DNA of 16,271 nt from Bacteroidales bacterium (lineage in GTDB: Bacteria; Bacteroidota; Bacteroidia; Bacteroidales; UBA932), in the NCBI GenBank assembly GCA_016303175.1, contig JAEDMF010000023.1, positions 1 through 16,271 on the forward strand, given 5' to 3'. Every line of letters begins with the position of its first letter. The stretch's first letter is position 1. The notes below the pieces were generated by a model. That model was not told where the DNA came from. It searched no databases and was given only the letters and a program-made list of their open reading frames with translations. This document shows positions 1 through 8,102 of this stretch, in pieces. A program made the translations under genes and the position numbers.

Positions 1-1778
1 ATGTGGTTTTCCTTGAAAATGCCATTATAGGTAGCCGTAGCGCGGAAATCGGCGCTGAGAGCGGAATAGCTGTTCTTCTTCAGGATACCGCCTTCCGGGA
101 GCACGGTGTATTTGTCTCCGGTGGGATTGTCAGGGTCCCTGTACAACAGAGGGTTTCCGTCCCTAATCATACGGGTATAGGCGGCCCTGTAGGCTTCTGC
201 CTGATTGGACAAATCCTTGATATGGTGCTCTGTATCAGAAAATTGATACCTTATGGAACCGAGAGCGGACAGTTCGAGGCCCTTGCATGGTTTGGCCTTG
301 AGCTCGGCCTGAAACTTGGTATCGACCACACAGATGTCCATATAATTGTTCGCAAGCTCGTGCTTTATGTTAAAGGGAGCATAGTTGCGGGTATAGAACT
401 CATTGGGATCGAGGGTACGGGAGGTCCTCAATGCGTAGGAATAAGGGTTGATGTCAAAGTCCCTCTTCACGCTGCCTTCCACGGCATTGACCTCGGAAGA
501 AAGGGAACCGGGGGCTCTCTGCTGACGGTAGGAAGCATTGGCTATAATATTCAGGGACAAATAGTCCTGAAAGAGTTTCTGGGTGGTATTGAACAGGGCA
601 GTATAACGGTTCACCTTGCTCTGGATGGTCCATCCGGGATCCACGAGGGCACCGAGAGAAGCGTAGTAGCTGCCCTTGTCGCTGCCGGCAGAAACGCTCA
701 AAGAATGGCTGTGCTGGACGCTAGGACGGAAAAGTTCTGCAAACCAGTCGGTATTGCGCATCTCGGCCTGACGAAGGTATGCCCTTCTGCCCTCCTCAGT
801 ATTTTCCACAACATAACCTCCGGTGAGAGGATCGTAAGTGTTCATCAATTGGGCCATTTTGCTGTAAACTCCTCCGCTTGAGGAATATACGCTCTTGGCA
901 AAGTTGAGCCAGCCCTTCTGGTACATCTCCTCATACACAGCCATCTGCTCCTGCGAATTCATTATGTTGAACTCCGAATAAGAAGGCACGAAACGGAGAC
1001 TGTATTCGCCGTTGTAGCTGACCTGGGTCATTCCGGGAGTACCCTTCTTGGTCGTGACCACAATCACGCCGGCCATAGCTCTGGCACCGTAGATGGAAGT
1101 TGCGGAACCGTCCTTTAGTATCTGGAAGGACTCGATGTCGTCGGAGTTCAGGCCTGCAATGGCAGAGCTGATGAGGGTGGTTGCATCTCCGGAGGAAAGG
1201 GAGTTGGCATCCACGTCCACCACATCTTCCATAACCACTCCATCCACAACCCACAAGGGTTTCGAATCGCCGTAGATGGAAGTGGCTCCCCTGACACGTA
1301 TCCTCGGAGCCGAGCCGAAGGTGCCGGAAACGTTCTGCACCACCACGCCGGCGGACTTGCCTTCGAGGGAGCGGCTGATTTCTCCCACACCGCTGATATT
1401 CACGTCCATAGCCGACAGTTTGTCGGTTGCGCCCGTAAACATTCGTTTGTCGGTGGTAGTCATACCCGTAACAACGGCCTCCATAAGCACCTCCTGACTT
1501 TCCTCGAGCGTAAAGTCCAGCTTTTCCGCCGCCGGCTTCTCCACATCGTTAAAACCGAGGCAGGACGCCACAATTATGGCTTTTGGATTCACCTTCTCCA
1601 GCACATAGTTGCCGTCCAAATCGCTGACTACAGCATTGTTGCCGCCTTTCACCGTAAGCACCACCCCGGGCATGGGCAGTCCGGCAGCATCCTTCACCTG
1701 GCCCTTGACTGTAAGGGTCTGGGCAAAGACATTCAGGCTCAGGACGGCGAGCAATAGAGATATGATAGTTCGTTTCAT
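1..1778 (-). CDS. SusC/RagA-family TonB-linked outer membrane receptor (3' end outside window)
   Basis: Outer membrane glycan transporter of the SusC/RagA type, which imports oligosaccharides with a SusD lipoprotein lid using TonB energy. The 592 codons present start at the ATG at 1778 with a signal peptide ending near FAQ (residue 20). A carboxypeptidase-regulatory-like beta domain follows (about 22-95), then a TonB-box-like EAVVTG (100-105). The plug carries IRVRG and WVVDG (about 160-180) and LNSDDIESFQILKDGSATS followed by YGARAMAGVIVVTTKKG (about 210-246), which are SusC hallmarks. The rest is the early beta-barrel. Family members usually reach about 1000 residues, so roughly 40% is missing beyond the edge. 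It starts 13 bp after the BACON lipoprotein gene and is probably cotranscribed with it. No SusD gene is visible; it would be expected downstream, beyond position 1. Family assignment is firm; the substrate is inferred only from the GH89 neighbour. Confidence 0.95.
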   Translation of the reverse strand, partial: MKRTIISLLLAVLSLNVFAQTLTVKGQVKDAAGLPMPGVVLTVKGGNNAVVSDLDGNYVLEKVNPKAIIVASCLGFNDVEKPAAEKLDFTLEESQEVLMEAVVTGMTTTDKRMFTGATDKLSAMDVNISGVGEISRSLEGKSAGVVVQNVSGTFGSAPRIRVRGATSIYGDSKPLWVVDGVVMEDVVDVDANSLSSGDATTLISSAIAGLNSDDIESFQILKDGSATSIYGARAMAGVIVVTTKKGTPGMTQVSYNGEYSLRFVPSYSEFNIMNSQEQMAVYEEMYQKGWLNFAKSVYSSSGGVYSKMAQLMNTYDPLTGGYVVENTEEGRRAYLRQAEMRNTDWFAELFRPSVQHSHSLSVSAGSDKGSYYASLGALVDPGWTIQSKVNRYTALFNTTQKLFQDYLSLNIIANASYRQQRAPGSLSSEVNAVEGSVKRDFDINPYSYALRTSRTLDPNEFYTRNYAPFNIKHELANNYMDICVVDTKFQAELKAKPCKGLELSALGSIRYQFSDTEHHIKDLSNQAEAYRAAYTRMIRDGNPLLYRDPDNPTGDKYTVLPEGGILKKNSYSALSADFRATATYNGIFKENH

Positions 1779-1791
1779 AGCAATTTCACTG

Positions 1792-2919
1792 TCATTCGTT
1801 CATTTCTTTGGAAAGCACCAGATTCCTGTAGCTGACAACCATCGAGGCCCCGCTTCCGCTGAAGTTGAAATAACTATCCGGACAAAGCCAGAGCGCGAGC
1901 AGTTCGGCCCTATATTCGGCGTGAATCCCGCTGTCCTTAAAGGCAAGAGTGATGGTTCCGGCCTCTTCATCGAACACAGGAACGGCATCCCAAGCCACCA
2001 TATTTGCAGACTTGAGAATATACCAGCCGTTTCCATTCTTGGGGCCATTGTAGTGCAGCGAAAGATATTTTCCTTCATTTTCATTGTAGCCACACTCCTG
2101 CCCGGAGTATATCCTGAGCTTACCCTCCGACATCAAAGCCTCGAAACAGAGACCCGCAGTCTTGGAATTTTCTATGCTGACATTGAAGCTGTACTGGTCC
2201 TTTTTCTTGCTGAAAACAAAGTTGCTCCTGTCGCTTTCATCGTTGGCGACGACAGTCCAACTGCCTACGAGGAAGTCATATACGGTCTTTTCTCTAAGAT
2301 ACAGACCGAGAGTCTGCGCGGGAAGGCTGCTGTCCTCGGGTATGATTTTCAGTCTGCCAACGATGGCTTTCCTGCCGGGATCAAGCGAAGAAGATACGCA
2401 TATTCCCCTGTCCGTCGCCGTCCATGAGAAACAGTTGCCGGGATTTTCGGTAAATACGGCCGTCCAAGGGCAGGAACTCCGTATTTCAATCTCTATCTGT
2501 TTGACATCAGCAGAAAAGTCTAAATTGGAAGATGAAACGCTCAAGAGACGGTAAGCTTCCTGAGTGATTTCCACGGTTGCCGGCTTCAAAGTCCCGGCAG
2601 AAATTACCACCTGTCCCCTGCGGCTCTCGGGCTGTGTATTCGGAAGGATGCGCAGCAGAACATTCTCCCGCACGCAACTCAATTCTATCCAGTCGGCGTC
2701 TGAAGTGACAGCGGAAACAGGACTCCCCCCGGCAAGGGCCTCGATTGTAGCCAAACCACCCTCACAACTGAACTCGCTTGCGGATATGGAAGCGATTCCG
2801 ACTGAAGTAAGGGACTCCACCTTATTGCAGGAGGAGAGCAGGAGCGATGCCGCCAAGACAGCAGAGAGCGTCAATAGACGACACTGAATTTCTTTGAAAT
2901 ATCTCATTCCAGGCCTCAT
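1792..2919 (-). CDS. BACON-domain surface lipoprotein, putative glycan-binding protein
   Basis: Exported lipoprotein of 375 residues, or 371 if the ATG at 2907 is used. The signal peptide ends in a lipobox LLSSC with lipidated Cys31. Two BACON-like beta-sandwich repeats follow (about 43-121 and 125-212). Each has the pattern of a Ser/Phe-rich first strand, a W with a preceding acidic or Pro residue (SDADWIEL, SSCPWTAV), and a closing strand; the first ends in VEITQEA. The C-terminal 160 residues begin FLVGSWTV and look like a lipocalin-type or other beta-rich domain often paired with BACON. The start codon overlaps the GH89 stop as ATGA, and the gene ends 13 bp before the SusC-like gene, so all three are probably translated from one message. 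BACON domains are carbohydrate- or mucin-binding in known cases. A role as the operon's cell-surface glycan-binding protein is inference. Confidence 0.85.
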   Translation of the reverse strand: MRPGMRYFKEIQCRLLTLSAVLAASLLLSSCNKVESLTSVGIASISASEFSCEGGLATIEALAGGSPVSAVTSDADWIELSCVRENVLLRILPNTQPESRRGQVVISAGTLKPATVEITQEAYRLLSVSSSNLDFSADVKQIEIEIRSSCPWTAVFTENPGNCFSWTATDRGICVSSSLDPGRKAIVGRLKIIPEDSSLPAQTLGLYLREKTVYDFLVGSWTVVANDESDRSNFVFSKKKDQYSFNVSIENSKTAGLCFEALMSEGKLRIYSGQECGYNENEGKYLSLHYNGPKNGNGWYILKSANMVAWDAVPVFDEEAGTITLAFKDSGIHAEYRAELLALWLCPDSYFNFSGSGASMVVSYRNLVLSKEMNE

Positions 2920-5483
2920 TTTACATACTCTATTCTGACTTGAGAGTCACCATTCTGGGCCGTTTCCTCAAGCACTATATGAAGGTATATGAACTGGTAG
3001 GTATCCTTCCGCACAATGTCAATGGGAATTTCAACTACAGGATTGTCCTTGCCTATAATTATACCTAAGTTGTCCTTCTTGAATCTTACCCATCCCGCGC
3101 CGTTTATCTGCACGAGCTTGAGTTTCACATCGTCTTCTCCCCTCTGCCAACTGAAGCGCAGGGCCTTGATTCCCTGATAATCTTCCGGAGCTATCATCCT
3201 GATGATGCGGGTGCTGCCATCCTTCATATCGAAAGATGTCCAACCGGGCAGCCTGTCAGGAACAGGGAGTATGCCTGAAGCATATTCCACCAGCGCCTTT
3301 GCCTCGGCAACGAGGTCCTTGCAGGGCTCAAACTCCGACACTCCGCGAGTCTCCTCCGCATATTTGTATTCCCAGCCGTCGAAATCGAATTTCTCGCCGC
3401 TCTTGAGGGATTCGAAAAAGTGTTCCCATCGGGGAAGGTAGTAATCACGGATAAGTCCGGACCACATTCTGCAGGCGTAATCGTCCAATCCATCGGCCAT
3501 GCGTCCCCTGCCCCAAGTGGTCACCAGCCTCTTGGCATTTGTCTCATAGGCATCGGCCGAGCCTTCATCAGCGCCCCATTTGCGGGCAAAGTTAACCCAC
3601 CTTTCCAGCCTTGTCACAGGATTGCGGTCCAAAAGTCTGTCCGCGCAGAGCATCAAATGGCGGAACTGCTCCTGCAATTCCTCCGCCTGCTGCAAATTGC
3701 CGCATAGGAAAGCATCGTTGATTTGGTCCGCAAGCACATCAGCCTTGCCGAAGGCATAAATTCCGGCCCAAAGAGCCAAATCCGTCAGATAATCATTATT
3801 CCCGCCCAAACTTTCAGATGCGGCAATGAAGGCTTCTATGGCCTTGAAATGCTCCTGGGTGATGATATATCTGCCTCCAAGTCCGAAGAAAGGCATTTTC
3901 TGCACCCTGTACTGCGCCCTGCTGGAGCACATTCCGTAATCCGTGGCAAGCATACCTTCCCAGAAGGACTTGAGCTCATCAGGGCAGGAGCCGTAGCGAT
4001 TGATGCTATAGTTCTCGAGCCACTTGCGTATATCCTTGTGGGAGGTGCTCCAGGCAGCATCTGCAATGATTTCATAAACGACCTCATTGTTCTCGACCCC
4101 CTCAGGAGCAGTGCCAAGGCCCATCAACTTGCCCTTGTTGGGCGAGGTCAAAGCCTTGAGATGGCCATTCAAATAAAATTCCAAGTCACCCGCCGGGCAG
4201 GTCCTGCCGCCGAAATTGGGCACGGTGCTATATATCCACTTCTTGCCATAAATGCCCTTGGCATAATTCCACGTGTACTCATTTTCCCAGATACCGTAAT
4301 TGAAATCCACACTCAAATCCAGCAGAATCATCTTTTCGTCAGGCACCTGAGAGAAAAGGGCCCTGATGCTCTCGGGGTCCCAAATATGCCTCTGGTAGCC
4401 AAACATCCAGCCCTGGAGCACCCACACCGCCTCAGGATTGGCCGAAACGATTGAATTGTAGAGCGCCTTGCCGTAGGAGGCAATCTGGTCGAACCTCTCC
4501 TGAGTTCCTTTCTCCGCAAAGGGCACTTTCATTTCGTTGAAGCTGTCTGCAAGATAATAAGTACCCTTGCCGAACTCCTTCTCCCATTCGACGATGTATT
4601 CCTTCGCTATCCTCTGATAAAGTTCCGTCTCGGGGAAAATGAAGTTTGACACATAGTCGGGGCCGTCATCCCAGCCTGTGTGAATGAGCTCGGCCTCGGG
4701 GAAAACTCTTTTGAGACCCTTGGGAACAAAGCCTGCGAAAGCATTGAAAATAGGGCTCATACCCAATTCGTTCATACGGTCTATAATCTTGTGCGCCAGC
4801 ACAATAGTCCTATCATACCAGTCTTGGCTGAGCGGGCCGTCAAGACCTGACATATTGCCCATTCTGAACCAGGGAAGATGAGCGGGACCAGTCACAAAGG
4901 CACCGATTTCCTCTTCGGTGAGTCCGAGCTTGCGCCATACTCTTGCATAAATCGCTTCACTGCCTATGGGAGCAAGCGGCATATCTATCCCGTGCAGAGC
5001 CATGCGGTCAAGTTCCTTCTCCCATTCTTCCCAACCCCAATACGGCATAGTGTAACCGTAAGTGCAGACATTCATATACTGCCTGTGCTCAAAAGGCGTC
5101 GTGACGATTTTCAGCGCGCTATCCGTAAACTTCTCCGGAAGCCTAATGTTGTTGACTGTCCAAGTGCTGAGTCCCATTCCATTGGAAGTGACATAATCGT
5201 AAAAGCCGCGGCACACGGCAACGGTAGAACTGCCCTTGACCATAAGTTTGCCGTTCTTTGCCTCCGTGCTGAAATACTCGCCCTCGGCTACAGGACCCGT
5301 AACCACGAGAAGCACATTGCCGGGTTTGCTCCCCAAGGTACGTTCGATTACCCGCATTGCGGCCTGCGCATCCTTCTTGTAATTCTCGGCCGGGCTTTTG
5401 GCCTCAACTGACATTGTCCGGAAAATCAAGAGTAGAATACAAGACAAATTGATTACTTTCTTCAAATCGATTGCATTTTTCAT
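2916..5483 (-). CDS. GH89 alpha-N-acetylglucosaminidase (NAGLU family), exported
   Basis: Retaining exo-glycosidase family that removes terminal alpha-linked GlcNAc, as in heparan sulfate or the alpha1,4-GlcNAc cap of mucins. I chose the ATG at 5483 (855 residues) because it opens a clean signal peptide (LKK, then NLSCILLLIF, cleavage near VEA). Two in-frame ATGs lie upstream (5495, 5507). An N-terminal alpha/beta domain (about 30-125) is followed by a TIM barrel (about 126-475) with NVCTYGYTMPYWGWEEWEKE and GPAHLPWFRMGNM. DSFNEM gives Glu317 and APEGVENN gives Glu461; these match the catalytic pair Glu316 and Glu446 of human NAGLU. A helical C-terminal domain runs to about 735. The last 115 residues form a beta-rich tail absent from the basic NAGLU fold. 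It leads the operon and overlaps the BACON gene by 4 bp. Enzyme family is very likely; the exact substrate is unknown. Confidence 0.95.
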   Translation of the reverse strand: MKNAIDLKKVINLSCILLLIFRTMSVEAKSPAENYKKDAQAAMRVIERTLGSKPGNVLLVVTGPVAEGEYFSTEAKNGKLMVKGSSTVAVCRGFYDYVTSNGMGLSTWTVNNIRLPEKFTDSALKIVTTPFEHRQYMNVCTYGYTMPYWGWEEWEKELDRMALHGIDMPLAPIGSEAIYARVWRKLGLTEEEIGAFVTGPAHLPWFRMGNMSGLDGPLSQDWYDRTIVLAHKIIDRMNELGMSPIFNAFAGFVPKGLKRVFPEAELIHTGWDDGPDYVSNFIFPETELYQRIAKEYIVEWEKEFGKGTYYLADSFNEMKVPFAEKGTQERFDQIASYGKALYNSIVSANPEAVWVLQGWMFGYQRHIWDPESIRALFSQVPDEKMILLDLSVDFNYGIWENEYTWNYAKGIYGKKWIYSTVPNFGGRTCPAGDLEFYLNGHLKALTSPNKGKLMGLGTAPEGVENNEVVYEIIADAAWSTSHKDIRKWLENYSINRYGSCPDELKSFWEGMLATDYGMCSSRAQYRVQKMPFFGLGGRYIITQEHFKAIEAFIAASESLGGNNDYLTDLALWAGIYAFGKADVLADQINDAFLCGNLQQAEELQEQFRHLMLCADRLLDRNPVTRLERWVNFARKWGADEGSADAYETNAKRLVTTWGRGRMADGLDDYACRMWSGLIRDYYLPRWEHFFESLKSGEKFDFDGWEYKYAEETRGVSEFEPCKDLVAEAKALVEYASGILPVPDRLPGWTSFDMKDGSTRIIRMIAPEDYQGIKALRFSWQRGEDDVKLKLVQINGAGWVRFKKDNLGIIIGKDNPVVEIPIDIVRKDTYQFIYLHIVLEETAQNGDSQVRIEYVK

Positions 5484-5547
5484 ATCACTTCGCATAAATT
5501 TGCACAAAATTTCACTTCAGGCCTCCTGCGGAAGGAACCTTAATAAG

Positions 5548-5579
5548 CGAATGTATAATTTATGCTATTCGCGTGCAAT
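5548..5579 (-). promoter_or_regulatory. Candidate promoter of the GH89-BACON-SusC operon
   Basis: On the minus strand, ATTG (5579-5576) is followed after 20 bp by TACATTCG (5555-5548). This is close to the Bacteroidota pattern TTTG, 19-23 bp, TAnnTTTG, with one mismatch in each box. Transcription would begin near 5543 and leave a leader of about 60 nt before the GH89 ATG at 5483. It lies in the 204-bp gap between the regulator and GH89. A second, weaker combination lies about 50 bp upstream (TTTG, 23 bp, TATATTG). Confidence 0.4.
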
Positions 5580-5687
5580 ATGGTGGACGCGATTTGGACA
5601 ATAGATAAAAAGACAATATACTGATTTTCATCAAATTATCCTCCAAACACCGTCTCAGAAAAGTAAATCAAAAAGATATACCTTACG

Positions 5688-7303
5688 CTATATGGACTGT
5701 ATTTTCATCAATTCTTCCTCAAATTTGGCTGGGTTGAGGGAATTGATTCGGGCCTTTGAACGATAATTGTAGATTGTGGAACGGGAATAGCGCAGCAGTG
5801 TTGCAATCTTGTCACTGGAGTTTATCCCAAGGCGGATAAGGGCGAAAGTGCGCAACTCCTGGGTAAGAGTTCCAGGAGGGCAGTTGGTGATTTTTCCGCC
5901 ATCCTTCATCAGTTTGTTGAAGTCACGTATGAAATCGGGGAACAAGGAGAGAAAAGTTGTGTCGAAAACATTGTAGAATGATTCCCACTCCTTATCCACC
6001 ATCGCCTTCGATTTGAGTTCCTTCTGCAGAGAGAGCAAATCCCCGGACAATGCCTTGCGGTTAAGGTCCTGACGATAGTTGTCCAGCCTTTCGATACGGC
6101 AGATACATTCCAGCATCAAACCGGTAATGTAACTATCCTTTATATTGCTGGCCTCCCTCACCTCTTTCGTCGTTTCCTCCTGCAATTGTCTGGCCCTGGT
6201 AAGTTGGCGGCTCAGCTCCAGATATGCCCTTTTCTGACGCGACTCCCTTACAGTGATGATTACCAAGGCAATGGCAAGCATACATACAAGAACAAGACAG
6301 AACACGACAATATTCCATATATTGTCCTTTTCCTTCGTGTATGCCTCATTCACCGTCTCGAGCAAAGGCACCAATTCCTCGATTTTGATTTTAGCCTTGC
6401 AGAAAGTGGCATCTTCAAGCGCCTTGTTGAGATAGCGATAGGCTCTCGAAACATCGCCCTCCCTGAAAAGGTCCAATCCGAGGGTACGCAACGCGATGTA
6501 TTCCTTCTTGCCATTCACAATGTCCGACATTGCAGAAATTATAAGGTAATGCCGGGCTTGCTCTTCCAATCCCATGCGGGAATATATGTCAGCAATCTCC
6601 AACGCCACGGGCCCCATTGATGCATCTTCGGTCGAGAGTTCCTCAAACAGAGGAAGGATGATGTCGAGAGCAGAACGGTAGTCACCGAAATCCTTTTCTT
6701 TTCGCTCAGAATCTTCCTGCTGTCAGGCGCGGTAAGGAGAATGGAATCCTTGTAGCATTCTGCCATCTGATTGTACTGTTCCGTAACGGACTTGTCCAGG
6801 CTCTGGCTCGCAAGAGACTCATATATAAAGGTATAGAAACTGTACACTGAGGCAAGTTCCGCAGCGCTTGCGGCGTCTCTGTCTATCTTCCCGAAGGCCT
6901 CCAATGCCTGATTGTGCATACCCGCCGTCTCGTACTGCTTGCCGAGCATAGTCAGGGAGCGCACCAGACGGCTGCGGTTCCCCGGGGAATCCGGCAACAT
7001 TTCCGCACACTCCACTACCTTTTTTGCATACAGAAGCGCCGAATCTGTCTGATACCGGTCATACACCCGGCAAATCCCGCTGTATGCTTCGTAGAAGTCC
7101 TCTGTAGATGTGGCTGTGCCGAGCATAAGAAAACAGGAATCCAACCTCGAGAGTCTCCTTTGCTCATAAAAATCAGAGCGCTCCAGAATATTGTCCAACT
7201 CCAATATGGATACGTCCGCCTCTGCCTTGCCACCCTCTGCCCAAGCCTGATGCAGGGGCGCGACAAAACCCAAAAACCCGAGTATGAACAACACTTTCGT
7301 CAT
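5688..7303 (-). pseudogene. DUF6377-like TPR membrane regulator, split by a frameshift
   Basis: Two overlapping frames encode one protein. Frame A starts at the ATG at 7303 with a signal peptide (MTKVLFILGFLGFVAPLHQA), continues with TPR-like helices (for example GKQYETAGMHNQALEAFGKI) and stops at 6539. Frame B continues from about 6700 to the stop at 5688 with another TPR region, a transmembrane segment (IVVFCLVLVCMLAIALVIIT), a charged coiled coil and a C-terminal HTH-like stretch (SSDKIATLLRYSRSTIYNYR). Adding one base near 6694-6703, for instance an extra A in the AAAA run, gives one 538-residue protein reading SEKEKDFGDY. Frame B is closed upstream by a stop at 6725-6723, so the break lies between that stop and the region where frame B resumes. 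Such proteins often sit next to susC-type operons, so control of the GH89 operon is inferred. The break may be a real mutation or a sequence error. An in-frame ATG at 7333 lies upstream of the likely promoter box and was not used. Confidence 0.85.
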
Positions 7304-7308
7304 ATCGG

Positions 7309-7316
7309 CAAAAATA
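7309..7316 (-). promoter_or_regulatory. Candidate -7 box of the DUF6377-like gene
   Basis: The minus strand reads TATTTTTG here, a full match to TAnnTTTG, ending only 5 nt before the ATG at 7303. If active, the message would be leaderless or nearly so. No convincing TTTG lies 19-23 bp upstream, so this is weaker than the divergent promoter on the other strand. It argues against the in-frame ATG at 7333, which lies upstream of it. Confidence 0.3.
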
Positions 7317-7325
7317 CAAAATCCA

Positions 7326-7357
7326 ATTGTCATTTAGAATTTTCCTTGTTATTTTTG
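7326..7357 (+). promoter_or_regulatory. Candidate promoter of the YiiX-like lipoprotein gene
   Basis: ATTG (7326-7329) is followed after 20 bp by TATTTTTG (7350-7357). The -7 box is a full match and the -33 box has one mismatch. The predicted start near 7363 leaves a leader of about 65 nt. It lies in the 124-bp divergent gap shared with the DUF6377-like gene. Confidence 0.5.
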
Positions 7358-7427
7358 CAACAAAACTTGAGCAACGCAGTTCAAGAGCAATGCAGAATTC
7401 TTGTAATATATCAAAATTGCCGAAAGT

Positions 7428-8084
7428 ATGAAATTATTCAAAATAGCCACAGCAACCCTTTTGATGGCATTTTCAGGCCTATCAATCCTATGCTCCTGCC
7501 GGCAAGAAGAATTTACACCACAGGAAGGAGACCTGCTCTTTTGCGTAAGTGACACCAGTGCTCTCAGTCAGGCAATCACGGCCGCCACACAGCGGGAGGG
7601 AGATATCCAATATGACCACGTCGCCCTGTATGCCGAAGTGGACGGAGTACCATCTGTCATAGAGGCCACGGCACGGAAAGGCGTCAGGGTGACAGACTGG
7701 GAGCATTTCATTACGAAAACCCCTAAGGTCAACGGCAAACCCGGAGTTGACGTGATGCGCATCAAGGAAGACATCGACATCCAGGCTGCAATAGACAGGG
7801 CCCTGAGTTTCAAGGGGCAAGCCTATGACTGGGCCTTTCTCCCGTCCAACGGAAAAATGTACTGTTCCGAACTCATATACGAAAGTTTCCGAAGGGAGGA
7901 CGGCACTCCCCTGTTCAGCCTTAATCCCATGAGTTTCAGGGACAAGGACGGGAACATACCCACATTCTGGGTGGAAATTTTCAAGAAGCTCGGCACAGAA
8001 GTCCCTGACGGCCAGCCGGGCACAAACCCCAACACTATGGCAACAGAACCCGTACTGAGCCTTGTCCACAGATATTTTGATTGA
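7428..8084 (+). CDS. YiiX/YebB-like permuted papain-fold (NlpC/P60-type) lipoprotein
   Basis: Exported 218-residue protein of the YiiX-like branch of the NlpC/P60 superfamily, a permuted papain fold acting as amidase, peptidase or related hydrolase. The signal peptide ends in a lipobox LCSC with Cys24. Early GDLLF (34-38), then YDHVALY with His64, VIEAT with Glu79, GQAYDWAF (about 130-137) and MYCSELIYESF with Cys146 follow the permuted order, histidine before cysteine, seen in YiiX. Length is normal for the family. It is transcribed away from the DUF6377-like gene and converges on the next gene with an 18-bp gap. Likely site of action is the periplasm or the inner face of the outer membrane. 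Its substrate (cell-wall peptide, lipid amide or other) cannot be told from sequence. Catalytic residues are seen; function beyond the fold is inference. Confidence 0.85.
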   Translation: MKLFKIATATLLMAFSGLSILCSCRQEEFTPQEGDLLFCVSDTSALSQAITAATQREGDIQYDHVALYAEVDGVPSVIEATARKGVRVTDWEHFITKTPKVNGKPGVDVMRIKEDIDIQAAIDRALSFKGQAYDWAFLPSNGKMYCSELIYESFRREDGTPLFSLNPMSFRDKDGNIPTFWVEIFKKLGTEVPDGQPGTNPNTMATEPVLSLVHRYFD

Positions 8085-8102
8085 ACGAGGGCGGGAATTT
8101 CC

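Noticed and set aside
3..881. Long plus-strand open frame of 292 codons
   Set aside because: It lies antisense to the SusC-like gene, has no recognisable domain, and the opposite frame encodes clear family motifs throughout.
1609..2427. Plus-strand open frame of 272 codons
   Set aside because: It runs antisense across the start of susC and most of the BACON lipoprotein gene, both well supported.
3723..4454. Plus-strand open frame of 243 codons
   Set aside because: It is antisense to the GH89 catalytic barrel, whose motifs are conserved on the minus strand.
5484..5687. Small gene or RNA between GH89 and the regulator
   Set aside because: The only plus-strand frame there overlaps the GH89 start and has no supporting features; the region fits a promoter and leader.
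5688..6617. Reading the two halves of the DUF6377-like gene as two separate intact genes
   Set aside because: The downstream half would start in the middle of a TPR region with no signal peptide, and the upstream half ends in sequence unlike any TPR; a one-base shift joins them cleanly.
6692..6703. Programmed -1 ribosomal frameshift at the A-rich tract
   Set aside because: The frame-0 codons GAA AAG AAA AGG do not form a canonical slippery heptamer and no clear downstream pseudoknot was found, so mutation or sequence error is preferred.
7488..8069. Minus-strand open frame of 193 codons
   Set aside because: It is antisense to the YiiX-like gene, which has a signal peptide and catalytic residues.
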